A stretch of DNA of 64,000 bases, from assembly GCF_002850745.1 (NCBI RefSeq), contig NZ_KZ559467.1:743962-807961 (forward strand), read 5' to 3'. The notes under the pieces were generated by a model, which was not told the DNA's origin, made no database searches, and saw only the letters and a program-made list of their open reading frames with translations. The translations under genes were made by a program, and so were the position numbers. Below are positions 18,525 to 27,618 of the stretch, in pieces. This DNA comes from Nonomuraea indica. GTDB lineage: Bacteria > Actinomycetota > Actinomycetes > Streptosporangiales > Streptosporangiaceae. The stretch's first letter is position 1; every line of letters starts with the position of its first letter.

Positions 18525-19292
18525 GTGGGCGCGTTCGATCTCAGCGGCAAGAAGGCTCTCGTCACCGGGGCGTCGAAGGGGATCGGGCGGGCCATCGCGC
18601 TCGCCTACGCCCGGGCCGGGGCCGACGTGGCGCTCACCTCCCGCTCCGCCGAGTCCCTGGCCGAGGTGGCCAAGGAGGTCGAGGCCCTCGGCCGGCAGGC
18701 CGTCGTGGTCCCCGCCGACCTCACCGACCGCGACGCCGCCGCCGCTGCCGTCCGGGAGGCGGTCGGCGGGCTCGGTCACCTCGACATCGTGGTCAACAAC
18801 GCGGGCGGGTCCAACTTCATGGTCGAGTTCAAGGACCTGAGGCTGTCCGGCTGGGACAAGCTGATGCGGCTCAACCTCGACTCGGCCATGGTCGTCTGCC
18901 ACGAGGCCGCCCCCCACCTGCTCGACCGGGGCGCCGGCTCGGTGATCAACGTCGCGTCCGTGGCCGCGCTCGGCGCGCCGTTCCTGGCCCCGTACGCGGC
19001 GGCCAAGGCGGCCCTGGTGGCGCTGACCAGGACCCTCGCCGTGGAGTGGGCGCGGGCAGGGGTCCGCGTCAACGCCCTGTGCCCCGGCTGGACCGCCACC
19101 GACCTCAACCGCAACCTGTGGGAGGACGAGGCGGCCAGCAGGGCGACGCTCACCGGCGTGCCCATGCAGCGCTGGGGGACCCCGGAGGAGATGGCGTACC
19201 CCGCCGTCTTCCTGGCCAGCGAGGCCTCGGCCTACATGACCGGACAGGTCATGTTCGTCGACGGCGGCCAGACCGCCATCGCCGCCGGCTGA
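18525..19292 (+). CDS. short-chain dehydrogenase/reductase (SDR, FabG-like)
   Basis: A 255-residue classical SDR oxidoreductase. The cofactor motif is TGASKGIG, NNAG is present, the catalytic Ser lies in INVASVAA and the YxxxK in YAAAKAA. The GTG start at 18525 follows the ribosome site GGAGGAGG by 4 nt; the open frame begins 60 bp earlier but without support. Substrate is not predictable; FabG-like members act on 3-oxoacyl groups, and others on sugars or alcohols. Confidence 0.9.
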   Translation: MGAFDLSGKKALVTGASKGIGRAIALAYARAGADVALTSRSAESLAEVAKEVEALGRQAVVVPADLTDRDAAAAAVREAVGGLGHLDIVVNNAGGSNFMVEFKDLRLSGWDKLMRLNLDSAMVVCHEAAPHLLDRGAGSVINVASVAALGAPFLAPYAAAKAALVALTRTLAVEWARAGVRVNALCPGWTATDLNRNLWEDEAASRATLTGVPMQRWGTPEEMAYPAVFLASEASAYMTGQVMFVDGGQTAIAAG

Positions 19293-19382
19293 GACGCCGT
19301 CCGCGGCGGCGTGCCCCGTAGTGGACGTCGTTATGGGGGTATATCGGTATACGCGTGGAGTGATTGTCGGGCCGAACCGGTC

Positions 19383-19388
19383 TACCGT
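19383..19388 (+). promoter_or_regulatory. -10 box of a leaderless promoter
   Basis: TACCGT is followed by 6 nt and then the in-frame GTG at 19395. This spacing places the transcription start on or next to the start codon. No clear -35 element. Confidence 0.5.
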
Positions 19389-19394
19389 GTGATC

Positions 19395-20189
19395 GTGCAG
19401 CTCTACTCGAGATCAGCCGGGACCGGACTCCCGGTCGTGCTCCTTCACGCATTCCCGCTGTCGTCCGCCATGTGGCTGGCCCAGCGCGAGGGGCTGTCCT
19501 CGCTGTGCCGGGTGATCACACCCGACCTGCGCGGCTTCGGCGGCTCGCGGCTGGGCGACGACGAGCCGTCCGTCGACCTCATGGCCGACGACGTCGCGAG
19601 GCTGCTCGACGCCGAGGGCATCGACCGGGCGGTGATCGGCGGCCTGTCGATGGGCGGCTACGTGACGATGGCGTTCTGCCGCCGCCACCCCGACCGCGTC
19701 CAGGGCGTGCTCCTCGCCGACACCAAGGCGGGTCCCGACCCGCAGCCCGCCCGCGACAACCGCGAACGCATCGCGCGGGCCGTGCTGGAGCGGGGCTGCG
19801 CGGTCCTGCTGACCGACGTGCTGCCCGCGCTCATCGGGCCGACCACCAAGGAGCGCAGGGCCATGGTGCTCGGCCGGGTCAAGGGCCTGGTCCAGTCGGC
19901 GCCGCCCGGCGCGGTGGCCTGGGCGCAGCGGGCGATGGCGGCCCGGCCCGACTCGTTCGAGACGCTGGCCGGGCTCAAGGTGCCGCTGCTCGTCATCGTG
20001 GGCGAGGAGGACGAGCTGGCGACCCCGGCCGACGCCGAGGCCATGGCGCGGGCCGTACCCGAGGGCAGGCTGGAGGTCATCCCGAAGGCCGGCCACCTGA
20101 GCGCGGTCGAGCAGCCGGAGGCGTTCAACGCCGCGGTGGCGGAGTGGCTCACGACTGAGCTTGGCGGGGGAGCACGACCTCTCGGATGA
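19395..20189 (+). CDS. alpha/beta-fold hydrolase
   Basis: A 264-residue alpha/beta hydrolase of the 3-oxoadipate enol-lactonase/esterase type. It shows the oxyanion region VVLLHAFPLSS, the nucleophile elbow GGLSMGGYV, an acid residue near GEEDELATP and the catalytic His in KAGHLSAVEQP. The leaderless GTG at 19395 is preferred because a TACCGT box lies 6 nt before it; a GTG two codons upstream is the alternative. Its 3' end overlaps the convergent AI-2E transporter gene by 41 nt. Substrate unknown. Confidence 0.87.
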   Translation: MQLYSRSAGTGLPVVLLHAFPLSSAMWLAQREGLSSLCRVITPDLRGFGGSRLGDDEPSVDLMADDVARLLDAEGIDRAVIGGLSMGGYVTMAFCRRHPDRVQGVLLADTKAGPDPQPARDNRERIARAVLERGCAVLLTDVLPALIGPTTKERRAMVLGRVKGLVQSAPPGAVAWAQRAMAARPDSFETLAGLKVPLLVIVGEEDELATPADAEAMARAVPEGRLEVIPKAGHLSAVEQPEAFNAAVAEWLTTELGGGARPLG

Positions 20190-21342
20190 TCAGCGAGATG
20201 GCGGCGGCGACCGGGATGGCCAGCAGGGCGCCCACGATGCCGAGCAGCGCACCCCCGAAGAGAGCGGCGATCACGGTCACCGCGGGCGTCACGTCCACCG
20301 AGCGCTTCATGACGCGCGGGTAGATCAGGTAGTTCTCCACCTGCTGGTAGACCACGAAGAAGATCGCGCAGGCGAGTCCCATGGGCAGCGACTGCAGCGC
20401 CACCACCGCGCTCACCAGCACCGCGCCGATCGTGGCGCCCACCAGCGGGATGAGGTCCGTCAGCGCGACCACGAGCGCCAGCGCCAGCGCGTACCTCACG
20501 CCCAGGACCGACAGGAAGATCCAGCTCACCACGCCCGCGATGACAGAGATGAGCACGTTGCCCGCCACGTATCCGCCGATGCCGGAGAGGATCTCCTCGG
20601 CGATCGCGCCGGTCCGCTCCCGGCGCGAGGCCGGGACGAGCTTGAGCAGATACGCCTTGATCGTGTGCAGCGAGCCGAGGAAGTAGAGCATCAGCACGAG
20701 GAGCGTCACCGTGGTGAAGACCCCGTCGAGCACCACGAGCCCCGCGCCGACCACCCCGGACGCCAGCGACGGCCCCAGCGTGCCGGTGATGAACGAGGCC
20801 AGCTGCGGCAGGATCTGATACTCGGCGTCGAGCCGGCGCAGCGTCGGATGCCTGCTCAGCTCGGTCACGTATCCGGGCACCGCCGCCACGAAGTCGGCGA
20901 CCTGCTGGCTCAGCGGCGGGACCACGGCCAGCCCGAACAGCGCGAACGCCACGATCACCCCGGCGAACACGAGCGAGATGGCCCACCGCCGGCCCAGCCC
21001 GCGCCGCTGCAGCGCCTCCACGGCCGGGTTGAGCCCCACCGCCAGGAACATCGCCACCACGACCAGGATGATCGTGCTCAGCGAGGCGACGACCATCTGC
21101 GCCAGCGCGATCGCCGTCAGCACCCCGAGCCCGCCGACCAGCCCGAACAGGAACGGCCCGCGCGCCAGCGGCTTGCCGGGCAGCCCGTACGGCTGCGCCT
21201 CGTCCACGCCCCGGCCGCCGCCGGCGGAGCGCCCTCCGGCGCCGGGCCGGCCGCCGTCCTCGGAGCGGTCGGCGGCCCCGGAGCCGCCACCGGAGGAGGC
21301 GGCCGCGTCATCCTGGGCGGTGGAGGTGACGTCTGCGGACAC
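20149..21342 (-). CDS. AI-2E family transporter (PerM-like membrane protein)
   Basis: A 397-residue membrane protein with about eight transmembrane helices, the AI-2E transporter family pattern. The conserved C-terminal half has VALTDLIPLVGATIGAVLV and the segment YQQVENYLIYPRVM. Members export signals or act as ion antiporters, and most actinobacterial ones are uncharacterised. The first 45 residues are a Gly/Ser/Ala-rich cytoplasmic tail. The GTG start at 21342 has the ribosome site CAGGAG 6-7 nt upstream; an upstream ATG at 21399 lacks one. Confidence 0.87.
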   Translation of the reverse strand: MSADVTSTAQDDAAASSGGGSGAADRSEDGGRPGAGGRSAGGGRGVDEAQPYGLPGKPLARGPFLFGLVGGLGVLTAIALAQMVVASLSTIILVVVAMFLAVGLNPAVEALQRRGLGRRWAISLVFAGVIVAFALFGLAVVPPLSQQVADFVAAVPGYVTELSRHPTLRRLDAEYQILPQLASFITGTLGPSLASGVVGAGLVVLDGVFTTVTLLVLMLYFLGSLHTIKAYLLKLVPASRRERTGAIAEEILSGIGGYVAGNVLISVIAGVVSWIFLSVLGVRYALALALVVALTDLIPLVGATIGAVLVSAVVALQSLPMGLACAIFFVVYQQVENYLIYPRVMKRSVDVTPAVTVIAALFGGALLGIVGALLAIPVAAAISLIIREVVLPRQAQS

Positions 21343-21406
21343 GGGGGGCTCCTGCAAGCTCGGGGGGGACCGGCCGTGCCGGGACCGTGGCCCCGGCAAC
21401 AGAAAG

Positions 21407-21438
21407 AGAGCCTAGCGACCATGAGGTCGCCAGGCTCT
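21407..21438 (-). terminator. intrinsic terminator of the Scy/FilP-like gene
   Basis: A 13-bp stem with one mismatch: AGAGCCT-A-GCGACC paired with GGTCGC-C-AGGCTCT around a 4-nt loop. Read on the minus strand it is followed by a T-rich run (CTCTTTCTG). It lies 33 bp past the stop of the coiled-coil gene. Confidence 0.75.
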
Positions 21439-21470
21439 CCTCAGCCGTCACTCAGCCCCCGTGCAGCGGG

Positions 21471-22754
21471 CTACTCCTGCCACCACTCCGCGTCGTCGTC
21501 CGCCTTGGCCTCCTGCTTGGCGGGCGCGGTCACGGCCGGCTTCTCGCTCACCGGCGCCGCGAGCGCCGGCTTGGGCGGGGCCGCGGTCACCGCGGGCTCG
21601 GGCTCCATGCCCGGCAGGGCCGCGCCACCGAGCAGCTGGCGCAGCTGCGCCAGGTGGCTGGTGATGCTGTCGCGCTGGCGGGTGAGCTCGTCGACCTGGC
21701 GCTGCATCGCCGTACGGGTGCGCTCGGCCTCGTTCTTCGCCTCGGTGACGATCGTCTCGGCGCTGGACTTGGCCTCGGAGACGATCGTCTCGGCGTTCTT
21801 GCGGGCGTTGGCGACCAGCTGCTTGGCGTGCAGGTCGGCCTCGCGGCGGGTCTGCTCGGCCTGCTGGGTCGCCTTCGTGGCCCGGGACTCCGCCGTGGCG
21901 GCGCGCTGCTCGGCCTCGGCGACCAGCTTCTGGGTGGCCGCCTGCGCGGTGGCGTGGCGCTCTGCCTCCTGGCGCTCCGCCTCCTCACGCCGCGACGCGA
22001 GCTGGATCTCGAACTCCGCCTCGTCCTGCGCCCGCTTGGCCTCGGACTCCTCCAGCACCCGCTGCGCCTGCGCCCGCATCTCGTCGGCCTGGCGCTTGGC
22101 GGTGGTCAGCACCTCGTCGCGCTCGCGCTTGGTCGAGGCGCGCAGCTGCGCCACCTCGCGCTCGGTGGTCGTGCGCAGCTTGGCGATCTCACGCTCGGCG
22201 TCGGCCCGCTTCTCGGCCACCTCGTGGTCGGCGGTGGCCCGCAGCTTGGCGACCTCGCGCTCGGTGGTGCTGGTGAGCTCGTCGGCCTCGCGACGGGCGG
22301 TCGAGCGGATCTCGTCGGCCTCCCGCTCGGCGGTGGTCCGCATCTCGTCGCTCTCGCGGGCGGCCTGCGCGCGCTTCTCGGCGGCCTCGGCCTCCGCGGC
22401 GGCGCGCATGTCGGCGGCCTCCACCTTGGCGGCCGCCTTGATCTCGTTGGCCTCGGACCGGGCGGCCTGGACGAGCTCGGTGGCCTGCTCCTCGGCCAGC
22501 CGGAGCAACTGCTCGATGCGGGCGCCGAGACCGGAGTAGGTGGGGCGCTCCTGCTCCTGCAACTGCCGCTGGGAGTCGGACAGGTCGCGCTGCAGGGAGG
22601 TGACCTGCTCACGGGCCTGGCGCAGTTCGCCGTCGAGCTGCTTCAGGTGGTCGTGGACCTGATGGCGGTCATAACCGCGAAGCACCACGTCGAATTCGCG
22701 TGCGGGGGCGTCCTCGAAGAAGTTGTTGAGTTGTGCGTCGATGTCGGACTGCAT
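21471..22754 (-). CDS. DivIVA-like coiled-coil cytoskeletal protein (Scy/FilP type)
   Basis: A 427-residue protein. Residues about 14-45 (FDVVLRGYDRHQVHDHLKQL) resemble the DivIVA N-terminal membrane-targeting domain. Residues about 55-370 are almost unbroken heptad-like Ala/Glu/Arg coiled coil with repeated motifs such as EREVAKLRATA. An Ala/Pro tail ends in AEWWQE. In Streptomyces, Scy and FilP of this type organise the tip polarisome and cell stiffness. The adjacent methylmalonyl-CoA epimerase and thiolase genes reproduce the order next to scy there, supporting orthology. Only one such gene is present here, much shorter than Scy and longer than FilP. Start ATG 22754 begins the homology; the upstream open frame is spurious. 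Confidence 0.87.
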   Translation of the reverse strand: MQSDIDAQLNNFFEDAPAREFDVVLRGYDRHQVHDHLKQLDGELRQAREQVTSLQRDLSDSQRQLQEQERPTYSGLGARIEQLLRLAEEQATELVQAARSEANEIKAAAKVEAADMRAAAEAEAAEKRAQAARESDEMRTTAEREADEIRSTARREADELTSTTEREVAKLRATADHEVAEKRADAEREIAKLRTTTEREVAQLRASTKRERDEVLTTAKRQADEMRAQAQRVLEESEAKRAQDEAEFEIQLASRREEAERQEAERHATAQAATQKLVAEAEQRAATAESRATKATQQAEQTRREADLHAKQLVANARKNAETIVSEAKSSAETIVTEAKNEAERTRTAMQRQVDELTRQRDSITSHLAQLRQLLGGAALPGMEPEPAVTAAPPKPALAAPVSEKPAVTAPAKQEAKADDDAEWWQE

Positions 22755-22948
22755 GGAGGCTCGATCCTGGGTTGTCGAGACGGCTACACGGGGCCGGACG
22801 GGGGGTTCGGGGCAGCCGAGCCAGGAGCCTGTGCCTCGCGGCAGGCTCCCATGTCCGGTGGAAAGCCAGCGTACTCCGCCGGTGCCGACTCTGAAGCCCC
22901 GTCCGCCTTTCTGCACGACTAGTTACATATGAACGAATTTTGCGTTTG

Positions 22949-23371
22949 CTAGGGCGTAGGAGCCTGTACCAGCTCCGTGAGCATTCCTCCCACGTCCTTG
23001 GGATGCAGAAACGCGATCTGCGAGCCCATGGAGCCGTGCCGGGGCCGTTCGTCCAGCAACCGCACGCCTTTCCCGCCGATTTCCGCCATCGCCCGCTCCA
23101 CGTCCGGGACGCCGAACGCCACATGGTGGACACCCTCGCCGCGCTTGGCCAGGAACCTGCCCACGGGCGAGTCGGGGGAGAGAGGTTCGAGCAACTGGAT
23201 GTAGGAGCCGCCCCCCTCGCCGTCGGCGACGTGCAGCATGGCCTCCTTGACGCCCTGCTCCTCGTTCACCTCGCGCGCCACCACGGTCAGGTCGAACGTC
23301 GAGGAGAACAACGCGATCTTCTCCTCCAGGTCGTGGCATGCGATCCCTATGTGGTCGATGCGCATGAACAT
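22949..23371 (-). CDS. methylmalonyl-CoA epimerase
   Basis: A 140-residue vicinal-oxygen-chelate protein that interconverts (S)- and (R)-methylmalonyl-CoA on the propionate-to-succinate route feeding the B12-dependent mutase. The metal-ligand regions are visible: [11 protein letters not shown] near the start, then GVHHVAFGV and a C-terminal Glu-containing MLTELVQ. Length is typical. Start ATG 23371 has GGAGGTGG upstream. It is divergent from the thiolase gene. Confidence 0.93.
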   Translation of the reverse strand: MFMRIDHIGIACHDLEEKIALFSSTFDLTVVAREVNEEQGVKEAMLHVADGEGGGSYIQLLEPLSPDSPVGRFLAKRGEGVHHVAFGVPDVERAMAEIGGKGVRLLDERPRHGSMGSQIAFLHPKDVGGMLTELVQAPTP

Positions 23372-23452
23372 GTCTGGCCCACCTCCATAGCCAACGGCTT
23401 TCTACCCGTGGGTATGGTGTCAAAGAACCTCACGCCCGCACAGGAGGCCGTC

Positions 23453-24649
23453 ATGTCTGGTTCCGTCATCGTCGCCGGAGCACGCACGCCGATCGGCAAG
23501 CTGCTGGGCGCCCTGTCCGGCTTGCCCGCCGTCGAACTGGGCGGCATCGCCATCAAGGCGGCCCTGGAGCGCGCCGGTGTGCGCCCCGAGGACGTCGAGT
23601 ACGTGATCATGGGCCAGGTGCTCCAGGCAGGCGCGGGCCAGATCCCCTCGCGCCAGGCCGCCGTCAAGGCCGGCATCCCGATGACCGTGCCGTCGATCAC
23701 GATCAACAAGGTCTGCCTGTCGGGCCTCGACGCCATCGCCCTGGCCGACCAGCTCATCCGCGCGGGCGAGTTCGACATCGTGGTGGCCGGCGGCATGGAG
23801 TCGATGACCAACGCGCCGCACCTGCTGCCCGGCCTGCGCAAGGGCGTCAAGTACGGCGGCTCCGACGTCGTCGACTCGATGGCGCACGACGGCCTGTTCT
23901 GCGCGTTCGACCAGTGCGCGATGGGCGAGTCCACCGAGCGTTACAACGCCCGCCTCGGCATCGGCCGCGAGGAGCAGGACTCCCTGTCGGCCCGCTCCCA
24001 CCAGCTCGCGGCGGCCGCCACCAAGAACGGCGTCTTCGAGGACGAGATCGTGCCCGTCGAGGTCCCGCAGCGGCGCGGCGAGCCGGTCGTCGTCAAGGAG
24101 GACGAGGGAGTGCGCGGCGACACCACGGTGGAGGTGCTGGCCCGGCTGCGCCCCGCGTACGCGCCCGACGGCACCATCACGGCCGGGTCCGCCTCGCAGA
24201 TCTCCGACGGCGCCTGCGCGGTGGTCGTCATGTCCAAGGCCAAGGCCGAGGAGCTCGGGCTGCCGTGGCTGGCCGAGATCGGCAGGCACGGCAACGTCGC
24301 GGGCCCCGACGCCTCGCTGCAGTCGCAGCCGGCCAACGCCATCAAGCAGGCGCTGCTCAAGCAGGGCCTGACCACGGGCGACCTCGACCTGATCGAGATC
24401 AACGAGGCGTTCGCCAGCGTGGTGCTCCAGTCGGCCAAGGAGCTCGACGTGCCGCTCGACAAGGTGAACGTCAACGGCGGCGGCATCGCCCTCGGCCACC
24501 CCATCGGCGCCTCCGGCGCCCGCATCGTCCTCACCCTCGCCCACGAACTCCGCCGCCGCGGCGGCGGCTGGGGCGCGGCCGGCCTGTGCGGCGGTGGCGG
24601 CCAGGGCGACGCCCTCCTCCTCCGCGTCCCCTCGACCACCGAGGACTGA
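23453..24649 (+). CDS. acetyl-CoA C-acetyltransferase (thiolase)
   Basis: A 398-residue thiolase II that makes or cleaves acetoacetyl-CoA. The nucleophile is C88 in [10 protein letters not shown]; the other catalytic motifs [20 protein letters not shown] and the C-terminal Cys in [11 protein letters not shown] are all present, so it should be active. Start ATG 23453 follows CAGGAGG. The gene order coiled coil, epimerase, thiolase matches the Streptomyces scy locus. Confidence 0.94.
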   Translation: MSGSVIVAGARTPIGKLLGALSGLPAVELGGIAIKAALERAGVRPEDVEYVIMGQVLQAGAGQIPSRQAAVKAGIPMTVPSITINKVCLSGLDAIALADQLIRAGEFDIVVAGGMESMTNAPHLLPGLRKGVKYGGSDVVDSMAHDGLFCAFDQCAMGESTERYNARLGIGREEQDSLSARSHQLAAAATKNGVFEDEIVPVEVPQRRGEPVVVKEDEGVRGDTTVEVLARLRPAYAPDGTITAGSASQISDGACAVVVMSKAKAEELGLPWLAEIGRHGNVAGPDASLQSQPANAIKQALLKQGLTTGDLDLIEINEAFASVVLQSAKELDVPLDKVNVNGGGIALGHPIGASGARIVLTLAHELRRRGGGWGAAGLCGGGGQGDALLLRVPSTTED

Positions 24650-24663
24650 CCGCCCACGGCGCC

Positions 24664-24690
24664 GCGTCCGCGCGTCTGACGGGCGGACGC
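24664..24690. terminator. hairpin between convergent genes
   Basis: An 8-bp perfect stem GCGTCCGC/GCGGACGC with an 11-nt loop, placed in the 70-bp gap between the thiolase and the convergent DUF4230 gene. There is no T run. Confidence 0.45.
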
Positions 24691-24719
24691 CCGCCGTGCC
24701 GCGACAGCGGTGTCGCCCG

Positions 24720-25391
24720 CTACGGCGAGTCGCTGAGCTGGACGGTCACCTTGGTGAAGCCGAGCGACTTCAGCAGGCCCTCCAGCATGGCCCTGGTGTT
24801 GGCGTCGGCCCGGGAGCGCAGGTCGCTGGAGGTGGCGGCTTCGGCGATCTTCTTCTCCGCCAGCACGTACAGCTCGCGCTGGTCGGCCGGCGAGGACGAC
24901 AGGAAGTCCGACGCCCGGTCGATCAGCCCGCGCTGCTGCGCGAAGACGTAGGAGCGCCGGTTGTCCAGGTTGGGCTTCTCCAACTGCGCCCGCGGCAGCC
25001 GGACGGTCGCCTCGGTGCGCTCGGCGTTGACCGTGACGGCGCCGCCCGCCAGCTTCGAGAAGTCCACGTAGGCGTCGACGCTGCCCGCGCCGACGAACAG
25101 CGTGCGGCTGCCCTTGACCGCGTCGGGCAGGAAGGCGGCGTCCTTCTCCAGGTCGACCACGACTTGGAAGCTCCCCGTGGCCGCCTCGAACCTGCTCAGA
25201 TCCCTGATCGACTGCAGCAGCACGGGCTGGCTGCGGTCGATGGTCCGCTCGGCCGTCGGGTCGAGCCACGTCCAGGCCAGCCGGCCGCCGACCACGAGCA
25301 GCGCCGCCAGCACGAGGAGGCCGGCGACATATCGCCACCTGCGGCGCCGTCCCGGGGTGACCGGGGAGGGCGCCGTACGGGAAGTCGTCAT
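24720..25391 (-). CDS. DUF4230 membrane-anchored protein
   Basis: A 223-residue protein with a basic N-terminus, one transmembrane helix (about residues 22-42) and an outer domain of the DUF4230 family, recognisable from the LSRFEAATG start, the FVGAGSVDAYVDFSKL segment and the LGFTKVTVQL end. The family has no known function. It is 28 bp from the multi-spanning membrane protein gene upstream on the same strand, so the two may be co-transcribed. Confidence 0.83.
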   Translation of the reverse strand: MTTSRTAPSPVTPGRRRRWRYVAGLLVLAALLVVGGRLAWTWLDPTAERTIDRSQPVLLQSIRDLSRFEAATGSFQVVVDLEKDAAFLPDAVKGSRTLFVGAGSVDAYVDFSKLAGGAVTVNAERTEATVRLPRAQLEKPNLDNRRSYVFAQQRGLIDRASDFLSSSPADQRELYVLAEKKIAEAATSSDLRSRADANTRAMLEGLLKSLGFTKVTVQLSDSP

Positions 25392-25419
25392 GTGTGGGTG
25401 CCTACCCGACCAGAGATGA

Positions 25420-26862
25420 TCATTGCCAGCGTTTTGGTGACATGTCCGGTCCCCGGCCCGGAGACGGCGTGTCGCCGGGACCCGGGTAGACGGGGTAGAC
25501 CTGCTGCGTCGTGGACGTCGCCGCCACGGGAGCCGAGCCGGGCACGGCGCCGGGCGCCGCTCCGGGAAGCGCGCCCTCAGAACGGGCGAGCGAGGCCGCG
25601 GCCGAGCCGGCCGCGGGGCCGCCGCCGAAGTGGCTGCTCGACAGCCCGCACGACTGGAAGTCGCTGAAGAACATTCGCAGCCACTCGCGCCGCTGGTGCT
25701 CGCCCAGCCCGGAGAACCAGGCGGCGGCGTACTGGTGCTCCGGCTGCGGCCCGCCGGGCAGCGGCTCGCCGCGCAGCCAGGCCATCACGATCTCCCGGTA
25801 GCCGTCGGCGGGACTGCCGGGGCAGCGCGCCGCCAGCGATTCGACGTACTCGTACGACGCCTGGTCGGCGAACCCCGCCGACAGGTCGCGCACGTGGATG
25901 GGCGCCAGCCCGGCGGACGGCCGCAACTCGTCGTCCAGGGGCCGCTGCTCCACCCGGGTGAACGCCGCCGGCGTGCCCGCCAGCCTGGAGGCGATCTTGG
26001 TGAACGACGCCCCCACCTCGGTCAGCCCGGCCCGCATGCCGGGATGCAGACAGACCGTGATCGGCCACTCCTGGCAGGCGTAGGCGATCTCCTGCGCCGC
26101 GGCGGGCTTCGGCTCGGCCAGCAGGCGCGCCACCCCCGCCCCCGCGGCCAGCACGGCCAGCAGCGCGAACGCCAGCACCAGCGCCTGCCGGGTGACCATC
26201 GCCGTCCAGCCCAGCAGCAGCGCCGTGGTGACGCCGAGCAGCCATACGATCTGGTCGAAGAACGCGGCGCCGCTCAACCCCTGGAACAGGTCGTACGGCT
26301 CGCCCGTGCCGGGCGCCAGCCGGTCGGCCCAGCCCTCGCCGTCGGCGAGCCAGGTGAACAGCCCGTAGCAGCCGAGCCCGGCCAGCGGCGGGGGGACCGC
26401 CCTGGGCGCGAGCCAGCCCACCACCCACCCGATCACCGAGTACAGGGCCAGCCCCGCCATGCCCACCCCGAGCCCGGGCAGGCTGAGCCGCCCCGACTGC
26501 TCGGTCAGCACGGTCTTGACGGCCAGCACCAGCACCGTCGCACCGAACGAGCCCAGCACCACCGCCACGATGGCCAGCGGCGCCTTGACCGCCCGCCAGA
26601 CGTTCACCTGCCTGCCGCGCAGCGCCCTGCGCTTGCGCAGGGCCACCCACGCGGCGAAGGCGGCGGCCACGGGCCCCGTCAGGCGGAGCGAGCCGATGAC
26701 CGCGGCCACGATGTTCTCCCAGGCGTCCACGCCCGGTATCAGGACGCTCCACGCCGCGACCAGGCCGAGCGCCAGCAGCACGGCGACCGTCACGGCCGCG
26801 CTCTGCTTCAGCTCCTCGCGTGAAACGCCCGCGTGCTCACGCACGCGACTTCCCGTTGACAT
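25420..26862 (-). CDS. polytopic membrane protein of unknown function
   Basis: A 480-residue protein with roughly seven to eight transmembrane helices in residues 20-290, then an extracytoplasmic domain that starts around AYACQEWPITVCLHPGMR and contains three to four cysteines. An Ala/Pro/Gly-rich disordered C-terminus follows. The arrangement recalls membrane proteins of unknown function that accompany ABC transporters in actinomycetes, but no ATPase is adjacent. Start ATG 26862 has GGGGGTG about 10 nt upstream; the open frame reaches 26973. It is divergent from the MarR gene. Confidence 0.75.
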   Translation of the reverse strand: MSTGSRVREHAGVSREELKQSAAVTVAVLLALGLVAAWSVLIPGVDAWENIVAAVIGSLRLTGPVAAAFAAWVALRKRRALRGRQVNVWRAVKAPLAIVAVVLGSFGATVLVLAVKTVLTEQSGRLSLPGLGVGMAGLALYSVIGWVVGWLAPRAVPPPLAGLGCYGLFTWLADGEGWADRLAPGTGEPYDLFQGLSGAAFFDQIVWLLGVTTALLLGWTAMVTRQALVLAFALLAVLAAGAGVARLLAEPKPAAAQEIAYACQEWPITVCLHPGMRAGLTEVGASFTKIASRLAGTPAAFTRVEQRPLDDELRPSAGLAPIHVRDLSAGFADQASYEYVESLAARCPGSPADGYREIVMAWLRGEPLPGGPQPEHQYAAAWFSGLGEHQRREWLRMFFSDFQSCGLSSSHFGGGPAAGSAAASLARSEGALPGAAPGAVPGSAPVAATSTTQQVYPVYPGPGDTPSPGRGPDMSPKRWQ

Positions 26863-27064
26863 GCACCAAGCACCCCCGTGCCCCCGTGGCGACGCGGAAC
26901 GACAGAGAAGTCCGGGCAGGTCCCCACCGCCGGTGGACTTGGGGTTCGCGTCACCAATCGATGCGAGAACCATAACGGAGCGTGATGATTGACGTCCGCA
27001 TTCTTGGCCAAGCAGTGAATCTGATCGCTGAGAGTAACCAGGCGAAACCGGACGAGCGGCACGC

Positions 27065-27070
27065 TACCGT
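27065..27070 (+). promoter_or_regulatory. -10 box of a leaderless promoter (marR-type gene)
   Basis: TACCGT is followed by 6 nt and GTG 27077, with no ribosome-binding sequence, so the mRNA probably starts at the start codon. Confidence 0.55.
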
Positions 27071-27076
27071 AGCGCT

Positions 27077-27592
27077 GTGTCTCAGCCGAAGCCGCTCAAT
27101 CTGCCGTTCGACCCCATCGAACGCGCCGCGCAGACCTGGCGTGTTCACTTCGGACCCTCTTCCGCCATGGCGGCCGTCACCTCGATCATGAGAGCGCACC
27201 AGATCCTGCTGTCGCAACTGGACGCGCTCCTGAAGCCGTACGACTTGACCTTCGCCAGGTACGAGGCGCTGGTGCTGTTGACCTTCAGCCGGACGGGCTC
27301 GCTGCCGCTGTGGAAGATCGGCGAACGTCTCATGGTGCACCCGACCAGCGTCACCAACACCGTCGACCGGCTGGAGAGGTCCGGGCTGGTCAGCAGGATG
27401 CGCAACCCCCGCGACGGGCGAGGCGTGCTCGCGGAGATCACCGACGCGGGCCGCGACGTGGTGCGGCGGGCCACGGACGACCTGATGGCCGCCGACTTCG
27501 GGCTCGGCATGTACGGCGAGGACGACCTGAGGCGGATCTTCGACGAGCTGCGCACGCTCCGGGTGGCGGCGGGGGACTTCCCGGACGACTGA
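27077..27592 (+). CDS. MarR family transcriptional regulator
   Basis: A 171-residue winged-helix regulator. The DNA-binding domain runs from about residue 60 to 120 (LWKIGERLMVHPTSVTNTVDRLERSGLV is the recognition region, and RDGRGVLAEITDAG the wing). A 35-residue N-terminal extension, PFDPIERAAQTW, is typical of an actinobacterial subfamily. The start is a leaderless GTG. It is divergent from the polytopic membrane protein, which could be its target (inference). Confidence 0.88.
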   Translation: MSQPKPLNLPFDPIERAAQTWRVHFGPSSAMAAVTSIMRAHQILLSQLDALLKPYDLTFARYEALVLLTFSRTGSLPLWKIGERLMVHPTSVTNTVDRLERSGLVSRMRNPRDGRGVLAEITDAGRDVVRRATDDLMAADFGLGMYGEDDLRRIFDELRTLRVAAGDFPDD

Positions 27593-27618
27593 GACAGTCA
27601 TGGCGGCCACCCGGCTGG

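Noticed and set aside
20161..22539. A 792-residue plus-strand open frame across the AI-2E and coiled-coil genes
   Set aside because: It is the antisense of the AI-2E gene fused with Ala/Ser-rich antisense of coiled coil; no support.
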